64,000 bases of DNA from the NCBI GenBank assembly GCA_965662775.1, contig CBFIIW010000001.1, positions 124,001 to 188,000 of the forward strand, in the 5' to 3' direction. The notes beneath the pieces are model-generated. The model did not search any database. It worked only from the letters and a program-made list of their open reading frames with translations, and was not told the DNA's origin. Both the position numbers and the translations under genes were made by a program. How positions within the stretch are numbered: the stretch's first letter is position 1; every line of letters starts with the position of its first letter. The stretch is from UBA7985 sp002690455 (GTDB taxonomy: Bacteria > Pseudomonadota > Alphaproteobacteria > UBA7985). Shown piece after piece: positions 26,359-35,040 of this stretch.

Positions 26359-27696
26359 ATGCGTAAGTTGATTCTTGGCGGTCTGTCCGGTCTGACCGCC
26401 CTTACTATGGGGGCTTCGAGTGCTGTGGCGATGGACCACTGCAATACCCCTTCCGGTATGCCGTCTCTGAAGGACTTATCCGGTGAAGTTGTCACCATCA
26501 CTGGTCCATGGGAAGGACGCGATGAAGAACTCGTTAACATGGTTCTTGATTGCTTTGAGAAGGCCACTGGCGCAGATGTTCAGTACAGTGGTTCGGGAGA
26601 GTTTGAGCAGCTGATCGTAACGTCGATCCGCGCAGGCAATGCGCCAAACGTCGCTGTATTCCCACAGCCCGGCCTTGCCGCCGATATGGCAGCAGAGGGC
26701 GGCCTGGACCCACTGGGTTCTGATCTCGCAGACTGGATGACCGCCAACTACGGTGCAGGCTCATCCTGGGTTGACCTTGGCACTTACGCTGATGCGGATG
26801 GCAATGACCAGTTCTTCGCCTTTGCTTACAAGGTCGACGTAAAGTCACTGGTTTGGTACTCGCCAGAAAACTTTGAAGACAATGGCTATGACATCCCACA
26901 GTCCATGGAAGAGCTGATCGCGCTTTCTGACCAGATGGTTGCAGATGGCCTGACCCCATGGTGTATCGGCATTGAGTCCGGTGGCGCCACCGGCTGGACC
27001 GCAACGGACTGGATGGAAGATATCATGCTCCGTACCGCTTCGCCTGAAGCGTACGACGCATGGGTTTCCAACGACATGCCGTTCAACAGCCCCGAAGTGG
27101 TTAACGCTATGGAAGTCTGGGGCTCCTTCAGCCGGAACGACGACTACGTTGCGGGCGGTGCCGACGCTGTTGCCAGCATCTTCTTTGGTGATGCGCCGAA
27201 TGGCCTGTTCACTACCCCGGCACAGTGCATGATGCACCGTCAGGCGTCTTTCATCCCATCATTCTTCCCAAATCAGGGTCAGGAATTGGAAGATGGCGAA
27301 GCTGACTTCTTCTACTTCCCTGCATTTGCCGAAGGTGACTTGGGCAAACCAGTCCTCGGTGCCGGCACTCTCTGGGTTGCACCAAGCATGACCGATGCGA
27401 CCATGGAGTTCTTCAACTACCTGACCTCTCCTGGTGCGCACGAAATTTGGATGGCACAGTCCGGCTTCCTGACCCCACACTTGGGTGTAGATGCCTCGGC
27501 TTATGCAAATGACGCTTTGCGCGGTCAGGGCGAGATCCTTGCGAACGCCACCACGTTCCGTTTTGATGCGTCTGACCTGATGCCTGGGCCAATCGGTGCC
27601 GGTGCGTTCTGGACTGAAATGACCGCTTTTGCGAACGGTCAGGATGCACAGACCACCGCCGACAACATCCAGGCTGCATGGGACGCCATTAAGTAA
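26359..27696 (+). CDS. aglE: Alpha-glucoside ABC transporter substrate-binding protein
   Basis: A protein of 445 residues with AGGAGG before the ATG and a signal peptide (about 1-23, cleavage AVA|MD). It is a family 1 solute-binding protein; SGEVVTITGPWEGRDEELVNMVLDCFEKATGADVQY, GGAT-GWTATDWMEDIMLRTASPEAYD-type elements and the Trp/Asp-rich pocket fit AglE of rhizobia, which binds sucrose, maltose and trehalose. Codon use is visibly optimised, as expected for an abundant periplasmic protein. It is separated from aglF by 149 bp containing a hairpin with a T run. Confidence 0.93.
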   Translation: MRKLILGGLSGLTALTMGASSAVAMDHCNTPSGMPSLKDLSGEVVTITGPWEGRDEELVNMVLDCFEKATGADVQYSGSGEFEQLIVTSIRAGNAPNVAVFPQPGLAADMAAEGGLDPLGSDLADWMTANYGAGSSWVDLGTYADADGNDQFFAFAYKVDVKSLVWYSPENFEDNGYDIPQSMEELIALSDQMVADGLTPWCIGIESGGATGWTATDWMEDIMLRTASPEAYDAWVSNDMPFNSPEVVNAMEVWGSFSRNDDYVAGGADAVASIFFGDAPNGLFTTPAQCMMHRQASFIPSFFPNQGQELEDGEADFFYFPAFAEGDLGKPVLGAGTLWVAPSMTDATMEFFNYLTSPGAHEIWMAQSGFLTPHLGVDASAYANDALRGQGEILANATTFRFDASDLMPGPIGAGAFWTEMTAFANGQDAQTTADNIQAAWDAIK

Positions 27697-27759
27697 GACT
27701 TGGCTTCCTGTGAACAAATGGCCCGGGACGGCTCGCCGCTCCGGGTCAAACTCCAAGAA

Positions 27760-27796
27760 AGGGTCTGACCCTCTGTTCAGAGGTCAGGCCCTTTTT
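27760..27796 (+). terminator. Attenuating terminator between aglE and aglF
   Basis: AGGGTCTGACC and AGGTCAGGCCCT pair into a stem of about 14 bp with one bulge and one G-T pair, followed directly by TTTTT. A second smaller hairpin (CCCGG...CCGGG) lies just upstream at about 27722-27745. Such elements after a binding-protein gene commonly let only part of transcription continue into the permease genes and protect the upstream message. Confidence 0.8.
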
Positions 27797-27845
27797 GGAA
27801 GGCATTTGAATTCCCATTTAAGTGTAACCCTTCATCAATGGCGCT

Positions 27846-29084
27846 ATGACCCATTCACCGTCCGCACAGACTCCGATGGTACCGATCAGACACCGTCTCT
27901 ACTGGCTGCCTTTGATGGGCAACGCGATGGCCCTGTTGCTGTCCGTGTTGGTTGTGTTGCCTGCGGCTGCATTCGCGCTGTTCGCCCTGAGTTCGATATT
28001 CGATAGCCTGTTGGTTCGTTTGCCTGCGTTCGAGGCTGACGCCTTCGGTCGTGCAACCGACAATCAACAGCTGTACCTGACCCTGTCGCGCATCCTGTTC
28101 GCGCTGCGCGCGATCATCATCGCCGTCACGCTCAGCTTTGGTTACTACGCCCTTGCGTCGTGGCTCAATTTCGCCGGTGCTGGGGTTTTTACTCGAAACC
28201 TGCAAGCCCGAAATCGCGTGATCGAAGCCATTCAACCCTGGATCTTCGTTGGCCCGGCGATGGTGCTGTTGTGCCTGTTCCTTATCTTCCCAACGATAGA
28301 AACCCTCCGCCTGAGCTTTGAAGCTGACGTCGGCTACAGCTTCGAAAATTATCGAGCTATTGTCGCCAGCAGCCAATTTTGGATCGCTATCCGCAACAGT
28401 GTGATGTGGCTTGCCGTCGTTCCCACAGCATGCGTCATTCTTGGGCTGGTTATCGCCGTGCTAACGGACAGCGTGCGCTGGGGCGTGATCGCAAAGAGCT
28501 TTGTCTTTGTCCCGCTCGCGATCAGCTTTGTAGGCGCCGCTGTCATATGGCGGAACATCTACGCCAGTGGCGGGATCGAGCCGACCGACATCACCCCAGG
28601 TTTCCAACTCGGCTTGTTGAACGCCCTTCTGGGCCGGAGTGCCGATGACGGCCTGTTCTTCTACGAAGTCAAATTCTGGGGCAATTTCTTCATGATGACG
28701 ATCCTCATCTGGATCCAAACCGGCTTTGCAATGGTGATCTTTTCCGCAGCACTGCGAGGTGTCCCCGAGGACACCATCGAGGCAGCAAGGATCGAGGGCG
28801 CCAACCCCTTCCAGATCTTCATGCGAGTGCAGATACCGCAGATTTTTAGCACCGTGGTCGTGGTTTGGACAACCATCACCATTCTGGTGCTCAAGGTCTT
28901 TGACATTCCCTACGCCCTGACCGCGAACAAAGACGATAAGCTCTTGCTCGCAACCTACATGCGTATCGTGCAGGACAGGTTTCGAGACGAACATCAGGCA
29001 GCGGCAATCGCCATTGTTCTGATGCTGACCGTGATACCAATCATGGCCTTCAACGTTTGGCGCATGCGCCAGGAACAGGCCTAG
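27846..29084 (+). CDS. aglF: Alpha-glucoside ABC transporter permease
   Basis: A protein of 412 residues, long for a sugar permease, as AglF is. Extra N-terminal membrane segments (about 20-55 and 85-110) precede the MalF-like core. The ATPase-contact EAA loop EAARIEGANPFQIFMRVQIPQ is intact. It pairs with AglG to form the pore. No strong ribosome-binding site precedes the ATG, so expression below that of aglE is likely. The aglG start is 10 bp downstream. Confidence 0.93.
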   Translation: MTHSPSAQTPMVPIRHRLYWLPLMGNAMALLLSVLVVLPAAAFALFALSSIFDSLLVRLPAFEADAFGRATDNQQLYLTLSRILFALRAIIIAVTLSFGYYALASWLNFAGAGVFTRNLQARNRVIEAIQPWIFVGPAMVLLCLFLIFPTIETLRLSFEADVGYSFENYRAIVASSQFWIAIRNSVMWLAVVPTACVILGLVIAVLTDSVRWGVIAKSFVFVPLAISFVGAAVIWRNIYASGGIEPTDITPGFQLGLLNALLGRSADDGLFFYEVKFWGNFFMMTILIWIQTGFAMVIFSAALRGVPEDTIEAARIEGANPFQIFMRVQIPQIFSTVVVVWTTITILVLKVFDIPYALTANKDDKLLLATYMRIVQDRFRDEHQAAAIAIVLMLTVIPIMAFNVWRMRQEQA

Positions 29085-29094
29085 GAGGTACGGG

Positions 29095-30396
29095 ATGAGC
29101 AAAGTCAAAAAACACGGGAGACTAACCCCGCTCAAGCTGCTGGCGCATATCGCAGTGCTCTCGGTTGTGTTCTTATGGGTGGTGCCCTTCATTGGGCTCG
29201 CAACCACGTCTGTACGGCCCCAAAAAGATGCCAATGAAACCGGCTTCTGGCGTGCGTTTACCAGTATGGAGCGCGGTCACGCCATCCGTACACAAGGCGG
29301 GCCGGAAGGTGGGACAACATTGATCGAGGGCAACATCTTCGACGATATTCGCGCCGCGCAGGAGATCGACTTCGTGCAATCGAATGAGCGCTCACCAAAT
29401 GCGCTAATTCTGCGCGAGATGCCGATCGAAGGCGAAGTTACCGGCGTCCTGGTGATCGAGCGACTCCCCGACCCGGACAACCCTGACGGCACCATCCGGC
29501 AACAAGTGATCAAGCAACCCGGAGAAGCCTTCGAGGTCAAAAAGGGTCAGTTCACGTATCAGGCCGACGGCAGCTATCAGTGGGCATTCGAAGAACCTTA
29601 CAGCGGCAAGGGTAAAAAACTCAGCGTTTTCATTCAACAGCGTCCGCAGTTTGGCTGGAACTCTTACGTGCAGGTGCTGACCAACCGCCAGGTGCCAAAC
29701 TCGTTAATCAGCAGTTTTATCGTTACCATTCCAGCGACAATCATTCCGATCATGATTGCTGCATTCGCCGCCTATGCTTTTGCGTGGATGACCTTTCCTG
29801 GCCGCGACTGGATCTTTGTGATCGTCGTTGCTCTGTTGGTGGTTCCATTGCAGCTGGCATTTTTGCCCGTACTCACTTGGTTTACCCAGGCCGCTAGCCT
29901 CGCCACGTGGCTTAACGAGTGGCTGACCGACTGTGAGGCCAGCAATTCGTGCAAAGTCAGCAGCGCCAATTTCGCCACCCTTTGGATCTCGCACACTGCA
30001 TTCGGTTTGCCGCTGGCGATTTACCTATTGCGGAACTACATCGGCAATCTGCCCCGGGAAGTTCTGGAGAGCGCGCGCATCGATGGCGCTTCGCACCTGC
30101 AGACCTTTATGCGGATCATCTTGCCATTGAGCGTACCAGCGCTTGCCAGCTTCGCTATCTTCCAGTTCCTCTGGGTCTGGAATGACTTGCTGGTGGCGCT
30201 CTACCTCGGCCCGGATGGAGAAACAGACCGTGTGCTGCCAAGGATCATCCAGTCCCAGCTGGGCACGTTCAAGAGCCAGCTACACCTCCTCAACGCGAGC
30301 GCCGTGATCTCGATGATCGTACCGCTGATCGTCTTCCTTTCACTGCAGCGGTACTTTGTACGAGGCCTGCTGGCTGGCTCAGTCAAGGGTGGCTAG
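29095..30396 (+). CDS. aglG: Alpha-glucoside ABC transporter permease
   Basis: A protein of 433 residues with GGAGG before the ATG. After the first membrane segment (about 15-38) there is a soluble region of about 150 residues (PEGGTTLIEGNIFDDIRA and onward), the periplasmic loop typical of AglG, then a MalG-like core with the loop ESARIDGASHLQTFMRIILP. It closes SVKGG at the end. An intact importer would need an ATPase at its cytoplasmic face; none is encoded beside it. Confidence 0.93.
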   Translation: MSKVKKHGRLTPLKLLAHIAVLSVVFLWVVPFIGLATTSVRPQKDANETGFWRAFTSMERGHAIRTQGGPEGGTTLIEGNIFDDIRAAQEIDFVQSNERSPNALILREMPIEGEVTGVLVIERLPDPDNPDGTIRQQVIKQPGEAFEVKKGQFTYQADGSYQWAFEEPYSGKGKKLSVFIQQRPQFGWNSYVQVLTNRQVPNSLISSFIVTIPATIIPIMIAAFAAYAFAWMTFPGRDWIFVIVVALLVVPLQLAFLPVLTWFTQAASLATWLNEWLTDCEASNSCKVSSANFATLWISHTAFGLPLAIYLLRNYIGNLPREVLESARIDGASHLQTFMRIILPLSVPALASFAIFQFLWVWNDLLVALYLGPDGETDRVLPRIIQSQLGTFKSQLHLLNASAVISMIVPLIVFLSLQRYFVRGLLAGSVKGG

Positions 30397-30476
30397 TCTC
30401 CTACCTACCCCCACCCCGGACCCGTCGATTCCAGTCTTTAGCTCAACACGAATACCAACAAGGTCAGTACCAGAAA

Positions 30477-32051
30477 ATGTCGAAGAATTGGTGGGACAAC
30501 GCCGTCATCTATCAGATTTACCCGCGTAGTTTTGCAGACAGCAGCGGCAATGGCATCGGTGATCTGAACGGGATCACCGGAAAGCTTGACTACATCGCCG
30601 ACCTTGGCGTCGATGCGATCTGGATCAGCCCATTTTTCGTCTCGCCGATGAAAGACTTTGGCTATGACGTTGCCGACTATCGCACTGTTGATCCGGTGTT
30701 CGGTACGAACGCCGACTTCGACCACCTACTTAAACAGGCGCACAAACGCGGTCTGAAAGTACTGATCGACATGGTGCTCGCCCACTGCTCGGACCAGCAC
30801 CCATGGTTCATTGAAAGCCGGTCCAGTCGCGACAACCCGCGCGCAGATTGGTTTTATTGGCTCGACCCTCAGGACGACGGCACCGAACCCAACAACTGGC
30901 TGAGTTTCTTTGGCGGTCGCGCCTGGACCTGGGACACCAACCGCCAACAGTACTATTTTCACAATTTCCTGCCCAGCCAACCCAACCTCAATCTCTCAAA
31001 CCCTGAGGTTCTCGATACCATGATCGATACCTGCCGCTTCTGGCTGGATAAGGGTGTCGACGGCTTCCGATTGGATGCGATCCATACCGCCAAACTGGAT
31101 AACGACTGGACCAACAACGCCCCCCGTCTTCACGCCAGGGAAAACCGTCCGGAACGCGAGTTCGATTACCAGCGTCAGGATAGCGCTCAGCTCAACCAAC
31201 CCAGCATCCAGACCCTCTCTGGTCGCTTACGCGGGCTGGTTGACGAATACGGTGACCGCTTCTTGATGGGTGAACTCGACGGAGAGGACGCAGTTGCCGT
31301 CTCCAAAACCTTCACCGAAGAAGGCCGCCTGCATTCGACCTATAACTTCAACTTGCTTCGGATGGAGGGAAGCACGGTCGCAGAGGTCCGGGAGATTATC
31401 GGCGGTCTGGCCCAAAATTTCAACGCGAGCAATGCCATCTCCGTGGCCTGGTCTAACCATGACATCGCGCGGGTCTATGACCGGATGCAACGCAAGATTA
31501 ACGTACCAGCGGCCTTTGCAGATGACTTTGCGCATATGCTTTTCCAACTCTCCACCAGCCTGATCGGCTCAACCTGCGTCTATCAGGGGGAGGAACTGGG
31601 ACTAGAAGACGCCGATCAGCTCACGCGCGACGAACTGCAGGATCCGTGGGGGGTGGCGCGGTATTCTGAAACCTTCAAAGGCCGCGACACCTGCCGCACG
31701 CCAATGCCCTGGACCGAAAGTCTGCCCAATGGCGGCTTCAGTGGTCATCATAGTGTGGAAAGCTGGTTACCCATCGACGCACGTCACCAAACGAAGGGTG
31801 GGCTCGACCAGCAAGGGAAACAGGGATCCATGTTTGAACGCAACAAGAGCCACCTGGACTGGAGACGCCAGCAACCCGTGTTGATGCAAAATGGTCTCAT
31901 CGAACTGGTCGATGCCGGAGACACCGTCATTGCATTCAACCGATTGAGCCACGACAATGGGGCGTCTATACTATGCCTGTTCAATTTCTCCTCGCAAACC
32001 AAGTCTTTTGAAGGCATAGAGCTGCCGCCTTGGTCGTCTGCTTTCCGATGA
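30477..32051 (+). CDS. aglA: Alpha-glucosidase (GH13)
   Basis: A protein of 524 residues of family GH13, close to rhizobial AglA. It starts WWDNAVIYQIYPRSFADSSGNGIGDLNGI. Catalytic elements: nucleophile Asp in GFRLDAIHT, acid/base Glu in MGELDGEDA, and transition-state His-Asp in WSNHDIARV; region I reads IDMVLAHCSDQHPWF. With no signal peptide it acts in the cytoplasm on imported sucrose, maltose, maltulose or trehalose-like sugars. It follows aglG by 80 bp and its stop sits 1 bp before the regulator gene. Confidence 0.95.
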   Translation: MSKNWWDNAVIYQIYPRSFADSSGNGIGDLNGITGKLDYIADLGVDAIWISPFFVSPMKDFGYDVADYRTVDPVFGTNADFDHLLKQAHKRGLKVLIDMVLAHCSDQHPWFIESRSSRDNPRADWFYWLDPQDDGTEPNNWLSFFGGRAWTWDTNRQQYYFHNFLPSQPNLNLSNPEVLDTMIDTCRFWLDKGVDGFRLDAIHTAKLDNDWTNNAPRLHARENRPEREFDYQRQDSAQLNQPSIQTLSGRLRGLVDEYGDRFLMGELDGEDAVAVSKTFTEEGRLHSTYNFNLLRMEGSTVAEVREIIGGLAQNFNASNAISVAWSNHDIARVYDRMQRKINVPAAFADDFAHMLFQLSTSLIGSTCVYQGEELGLEDADQLTRDELQDPWGVARYSETFKGRDTCRTPMPWTESLPNGGFSGHHSVESWLPIDARHQTKGGLDQQGKQGSMFERNKSHLDWRRQQPVLMQNGLIELVDAGDTVIAFNRLSHDNGASILCLFNFSSQTKSFEGIELPPWSSAFR

Positions 32052-32052
32052 A

Positions 32053-33129
32053 ATGAATACGATGCCGACGATTTACGATGTTGCACGCAAGGCAGGGGTC
32101 TCCCCCAAGACCGTAAGCCGGGTTCTCAACCAAGAACCAAACGTTCGTCAGACTACGCTGGAAGCCGTCGAACGTGCGATTGAATATCTGGATTATCGAC
32201 CATCAACCGCAGCGCGACTGCTGAAGAGCCAGCGCACAAGGGTCGTTGGCTTCCTCACTGACCGGGTCGTTACCTCGCCCGAGGCCAATGCCATTGCACG
32301 CGGGGTGTCAGAGGCCGCACGGGCCGCCGGATACACCGTGATATTTCTCAATGAGTTGTCCTCAGATGCACCCTTGACTGGTCAGGCTTTCAACCAGCTC
32401 GTCGATCTGAAAGTGGACGGGATCATCTACGCATCGCACCTGCTGCGTCAGATCGACGTGACAGGCTATGCCGACCACAACAAACCGTTGGTCCTCGCGA
32501 ACTGTTTTAGCGGCGAAGGCGCCTTCACAGCCATCATTCCTGACGATAAGCGTGGCGGGCAGCTTGCCGCCGAGATGATTATTGCCCACGGCCACCGACG
32601 CGTGACCATGCTCAACCTTGACGAAGCCAGTTTCGCCGCAGGGGACCGCTGGATCGGTTTCAGTCAGGGTTTCTCCGTTGCCGGACTGGCAGCCCCGACG
32701 ATGGTGACTTCAATTTTCGAGGACGCAGGCAGCTGGGACGAGCACCGCCACCTTCCCAAAATCCTCGACGAGGTTCTGGCCGCCCCAGAGCCGCCCACGG
32801 TCTTGTTCTGTGGTAACGATAAGCTGGCCATGGTTGTATATGGCCTATTGGCCCAACGCGGCGTTCGGGTGCCAGATGATATCTCGGTCGTCGGCTATGA
32901 TGACTTCCCCCATATCTGCCAACTGCTCCGCCCACGCTTAAGCTCAGTCTCTATCGCCCATGACCTGATCGGTCAGCGTGCCTTTGATGAGCTTTATCGC
33001 CAGCTGAACGACCTACCTGGTATCGACAAAGCCGCACCGGCGTTAATCAAGGTCGAAGGTGCCCCCTTTGCCCGCGCGTCCCTTGCGGACCTCAAGACGG
33101 CCCGAGGCCAGAGCGGCGTTGGACCTTGA
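32053..33129 (+). CDS. aglR: LacI-family transcriptional regulator of the agl cluster
   Basis: A protein of 358 residues. The N-terminal LacI helix-turn-helix is clear (TIYDVARKAGVSPKTVSRVLN at about 5-25, then the hinge RPSTAARLLKSQRT). The periplasmic-binding-protein-like effector domain fills the rest (GFLTDRV, DGIIYASHLL, NDKLAMVVYGLLAQRGVRVPDDISVVGYDD). It likely binds an alpha-glucoside and the palindrome near 25940. It starts 1 bp after aglA, an autoregulated arrangement. Its last 87 bp overlap, tail to tail, the 3' end of the opposing dehydrogenase gene. Confidence 0.93.
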   Translation: MNTMPTIYDVARKAGVSPKTVSRVLNQEPNVRQTTLEAVERAIEYLDYRPSTAARLLKSQRTRVVGFLTDRVVTSPEANAIARGVSEAARAAGYTVIFLNELSSDAPLTGQAFNQLVDLKVDGIIYASHLLRQIDVTGYADHNKPLVLANCFSGEGAFTAIIPDDKRGGQLAAEMIIAHGHRRVTMLNLDEASFAAGDRWIGFSQGFSVAGLAAPTMVTSIFEDAGSWDEHRHLPKILDEVLAAPEPPTVLFCGNDKLAMVVYGLLAQRGVRVPDDISVVGYDDFPHICQLLRPRLSSVSIAHDLIGQRAFDELYRQLNDLPGIDKAAPALIKVEGAPFARASLADLKTARGQSGVGP

Positions 33130-34062
33130 TTCACCGCGCAGCCCGCGTACCGCTTTAAGGTGGGCAAGAATCAGCGCATCCCGCGCAGCACCAAGTTTCT
33201 CTAGCGATTGACCTCCGGCTTCATCTTCAAGCCCCGCGGCCAACAACGCTCCAATATTCTCATCTAATCGGGGGTCGCCAAGATCGTCCCACCAACGGTG
33301 GAAGCTTTCTGCGTATCGCGCACAAAACGCCGCCATGCCGCCCTCGCCAGCACCAAGATGGAACAGCATATGCGGCCCCATCGCTCCCCAGCGTAGCCCG
33401 GGCCCTGCCCAGACTGCCGTATCAACATCTTCCACCGAAGCGACGCCTTCCTTGACCAGATGCAGCGCCTCTCGCCATAGCGCCGCTTGCAATCGGTTGG
33501 CGACATGCCCCGGCACTTCCTTGTTCAAGCGGATGGTGACTTTACCGACCTCAGCATAAAACATCTCTGCCGCATCCAGGGCTTCAGGCGCCGTTTGCTC
33601 ATTGCCAATGACCTCGACCAGCGGGATCAGATGTGGGGGATTGAACGGATGGCCAAGCACGAAGCGCGACGAATCCTGCCAACCGGCTTGCATCTCTCTG
33701 ACCATCAAGCCCGAAGCCGACGAGGCTACGATACACGTATCTTTCAGATGCGGCTCGATTTTGCCGAAGGCTTCAAGTTTCACGTCGATACGTTCGGGAA
33801 GGTTTTCCTGCACGAAGTCCGCTTGATCCACTGCGGCTTCGATTGTTTCAGCGAAACTGAGGTTGCCATAGCGCCCTTCCTGCGCCAGACCGAGTTCCAA
33901 GAGCGTAGGCCAAGCGCGCTCAATGTAGCGTGTCACCGCGGCCGGTGCTTGATCGTCGATATCGAAGACGCAGACGTCTTTACCAGCAGCGAGAAATAGC
34001 GCGGTCCAGCTGGAGCCGATTACCCCGCCACCGAGGACGGCAGTTTTCTCGAATGCAGTCAT
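33043..34062 (-). CDS. 3-hydroxyacyl-CoA dehydrogenase-family enzyme, probably carnitine 3-dehydrogenase type
   Basis: A protein of 339 residues. The Rossmann start is AVLGGGVIGSSWTALFLAAG; FVLGHPFNPPHLIPLVEVIG carries the catalytic His, and GPGLRWGAMGPHMLFHLGAGEGGM is the C-terminal signature shared by L-carnitine 3-dehydrogenases and L-gulonate dehydrogenases (lambda-crystallin). In a cluster with choline-sulfatase, a betaine-type Rieske oxygenase and a remnant of a beta-keto-acid cleavage enzyme, oxidation of carnitine to 3-dehydrocarnitine is the better guess. Its ATG overlaps the stop of the SDR upstream (TGATG). The 3' end overlaps aglR by 87 bp. Confidence 0.85.
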   Translation of the reverse strand: MTAFEKTAVLGGGVIGSSWTALFLAAGKDVCVFDIDDQAPAAVTRYIERAWPTLLELGLAQEGRYGNLSFAETIEAAVDQADFVQENLPERIDVKLEAFGKIEPHLKDTCIVASSASGLMVREMQAGWQDSSRFVLGHPFNPPHLIPLVEVIGNEQTAPEALDAAEMFYAEVGKVTIRLNKEVPGHVANRLQAALWREALHLVKEGVASVEDVDTAVWAGPGLRWGAMGPHMLFHLGAGEGGMAAFCARYAESFHRWWDDLGDPRLDENIGALLAAGLEDEAGGQSLEKLGAARDALILAHLKAVRGLRGESRSNAALASGRLEVRKGRAGKGGTFDLD

Positions 34063-34805
34063 CAGAACAACCCCGGGTTCAGTGGTGATGCCGCGGTCAG
34101 GCCGCCATCGACAGTGAAAAGCTGGCCGGTGGTAAACGAAGATTGGTCAGAGGCAAGCCAAGCAGCCATTGCCGCGATGTCCGCCGGCTGTCCAAAGCGC
34201 CCGGCGGGATGGCGTGCAAGCGCATCGGCCTTGGCAGCGTCTGGATGGTCTGCGACGGCGAAGGCAGCATCCACCATCCCGGTCATAATCCAGCCCGGAC
34301 AGATTGCGTTACAGCGCACTGCCGGTCCGTGGTCCACCGCAATCGATCGGGTCAGACCGTGAACAAAGGCTTTAGACGCATTGTAGAGCGCCAGCCCCGG
34401 ATCAGCGGTCTGGCCGCTGATCGAGCCGATGTTAATGATCGATCCCCCCCGGACCATCCTTGGGATAAAGGCGCGACAGGTGAGGAAAACGCCCTTAGCG
34501 TTGGCCCCCATTAGCAAGTCCCAGTCTGCATCGGTTGTGTTCGTCACAGCTTTCTCGATCTGGATGCCCGCATTGTTCACCAGTACATCAAGCGCAGCGA
34601 AGCCTTGGGCCAGTTCAGCAACTTCATCAGCCTTGGAGACATCAGAGGCCACCCAAGAGAAGTGGTCGGGAAGGTCGGCAGGCCGTACACCGCGCCCGGT
34701 CAGGGTCACTTGCGCGCCTTCTCGGTGAAAGCGCTCGGCGATACCGCGGCCAATCCCCTGGCGCCCGCCTGTAACCAGTGCCACCTTGTCGTTTAGCATT
34801 CCCAT
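34062..34805 (-). CDS. Short-chain dehydrogenase/reductase
   Basis: A protein of 247 residues, classical SDR. NAD(P) motif TGGRQGIGRGIA at about 12-23, NNAG, Ser in IGSISG and YNASK as the catalytic Tyr-Lys, and a C-terminal TGQLFTVDGGLTAASP. The substrate is unknown. It could act on a hydroxy-acid or a C3 alcohol from the osmolyte pathway of this cluster. The ATG lies 1 bp after the stop of the truncated aldehyde dehydrogenase remnant, and its own stop overlaps the next gene. Confidence 0.93.
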   Translation of the reverse strand: MGMLNDKVALVTGGRQGIGRGIAERFHREGAQVTLTGRGVRPADLPDHFSWVASDVSKADEVAELAQGFAALDVLVNNAGIQIEKAVTNTTDADWDLLMGANAKGVFLTCRAFIPRMVRGGSIINIGSISGQTADPGLALYNASKAFVHGLTRSIAVDHGPAVRCNAICPGWIMTGMVDAAFAVADHPDAAKADALARHPAGRFGQPADIAAMAAWLASDQSSFTTGQLFTVDGGLTAASPLNPGLF

Positions 34806-34806
34806 C

Positions 34807-34905
34807 TCAGCAGGCGACCATAACGTACCGGACGCTGGAGAAGACTGGCCTCGCCATCCCCTCGCCTTTAACCAACTGGCCGTCGATCAACAGTGTCATT
34901 TGCAT
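34807..34905 (-). pseudogene. Remnant of an aldehyde dehydrogenase N-terminus
   Basis: An ATG at 34905, with AAGGGGG upstream, opens a 32-codon frame reading MQMTLLIDGQLVKGEG then PVF before it turns into unrelated sequence and stops at 34807. The start LLIDGxLVxGEGxxxPVF is the usual N-terminus of betaine-aldehyde or aminobutyraldehyde-type dehydrogenases, of about 475 residues. Everything after the first 22 residues is missing. A betaine aldehyde dehydrogenase would make sense in this cluster. Resemblance rests on about 20 residues, so it needs a database search. Confidence 0.5.
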
Positions 34906-34963
34906 GGGCTGAGCCCCCTTTCTCGGTTCCGATCCAAGCCTGTCGTTTCTGTCCTTGGCGCTG

Positions 34964-35014
34964 AATCCCGCCCGTTGGTGCACAGGTGATGATTACGAGG
35001 CTGGACTTGACCAT
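34964..35014 (-). pseudogene. Remnant of a beta-keto-acid cleavage enzyme (DUF849) N-terminus
   Basis: From ATG 35014, with GTGAGG upstream, the frame reads MVKSSLVIITCAPTGGIQ, very like the opening strand of DUF849/BKACE proteins (VIITCAxTGxIHTP). After about 17 codons the resemblance stops and the frame continues into unrelated sequence. BKACE enzymes condense dehydrocarnitine or other beta-keto acids with acetyl-CoA, so a former gene here would fit the carnitine-dehydrogenase-like gene downstream. The match is short and must be checked by search. Confidence 0.45.
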
Positions 35015-35040
35015 GGTGGCAGCCTCACTTTCCCTGCACG

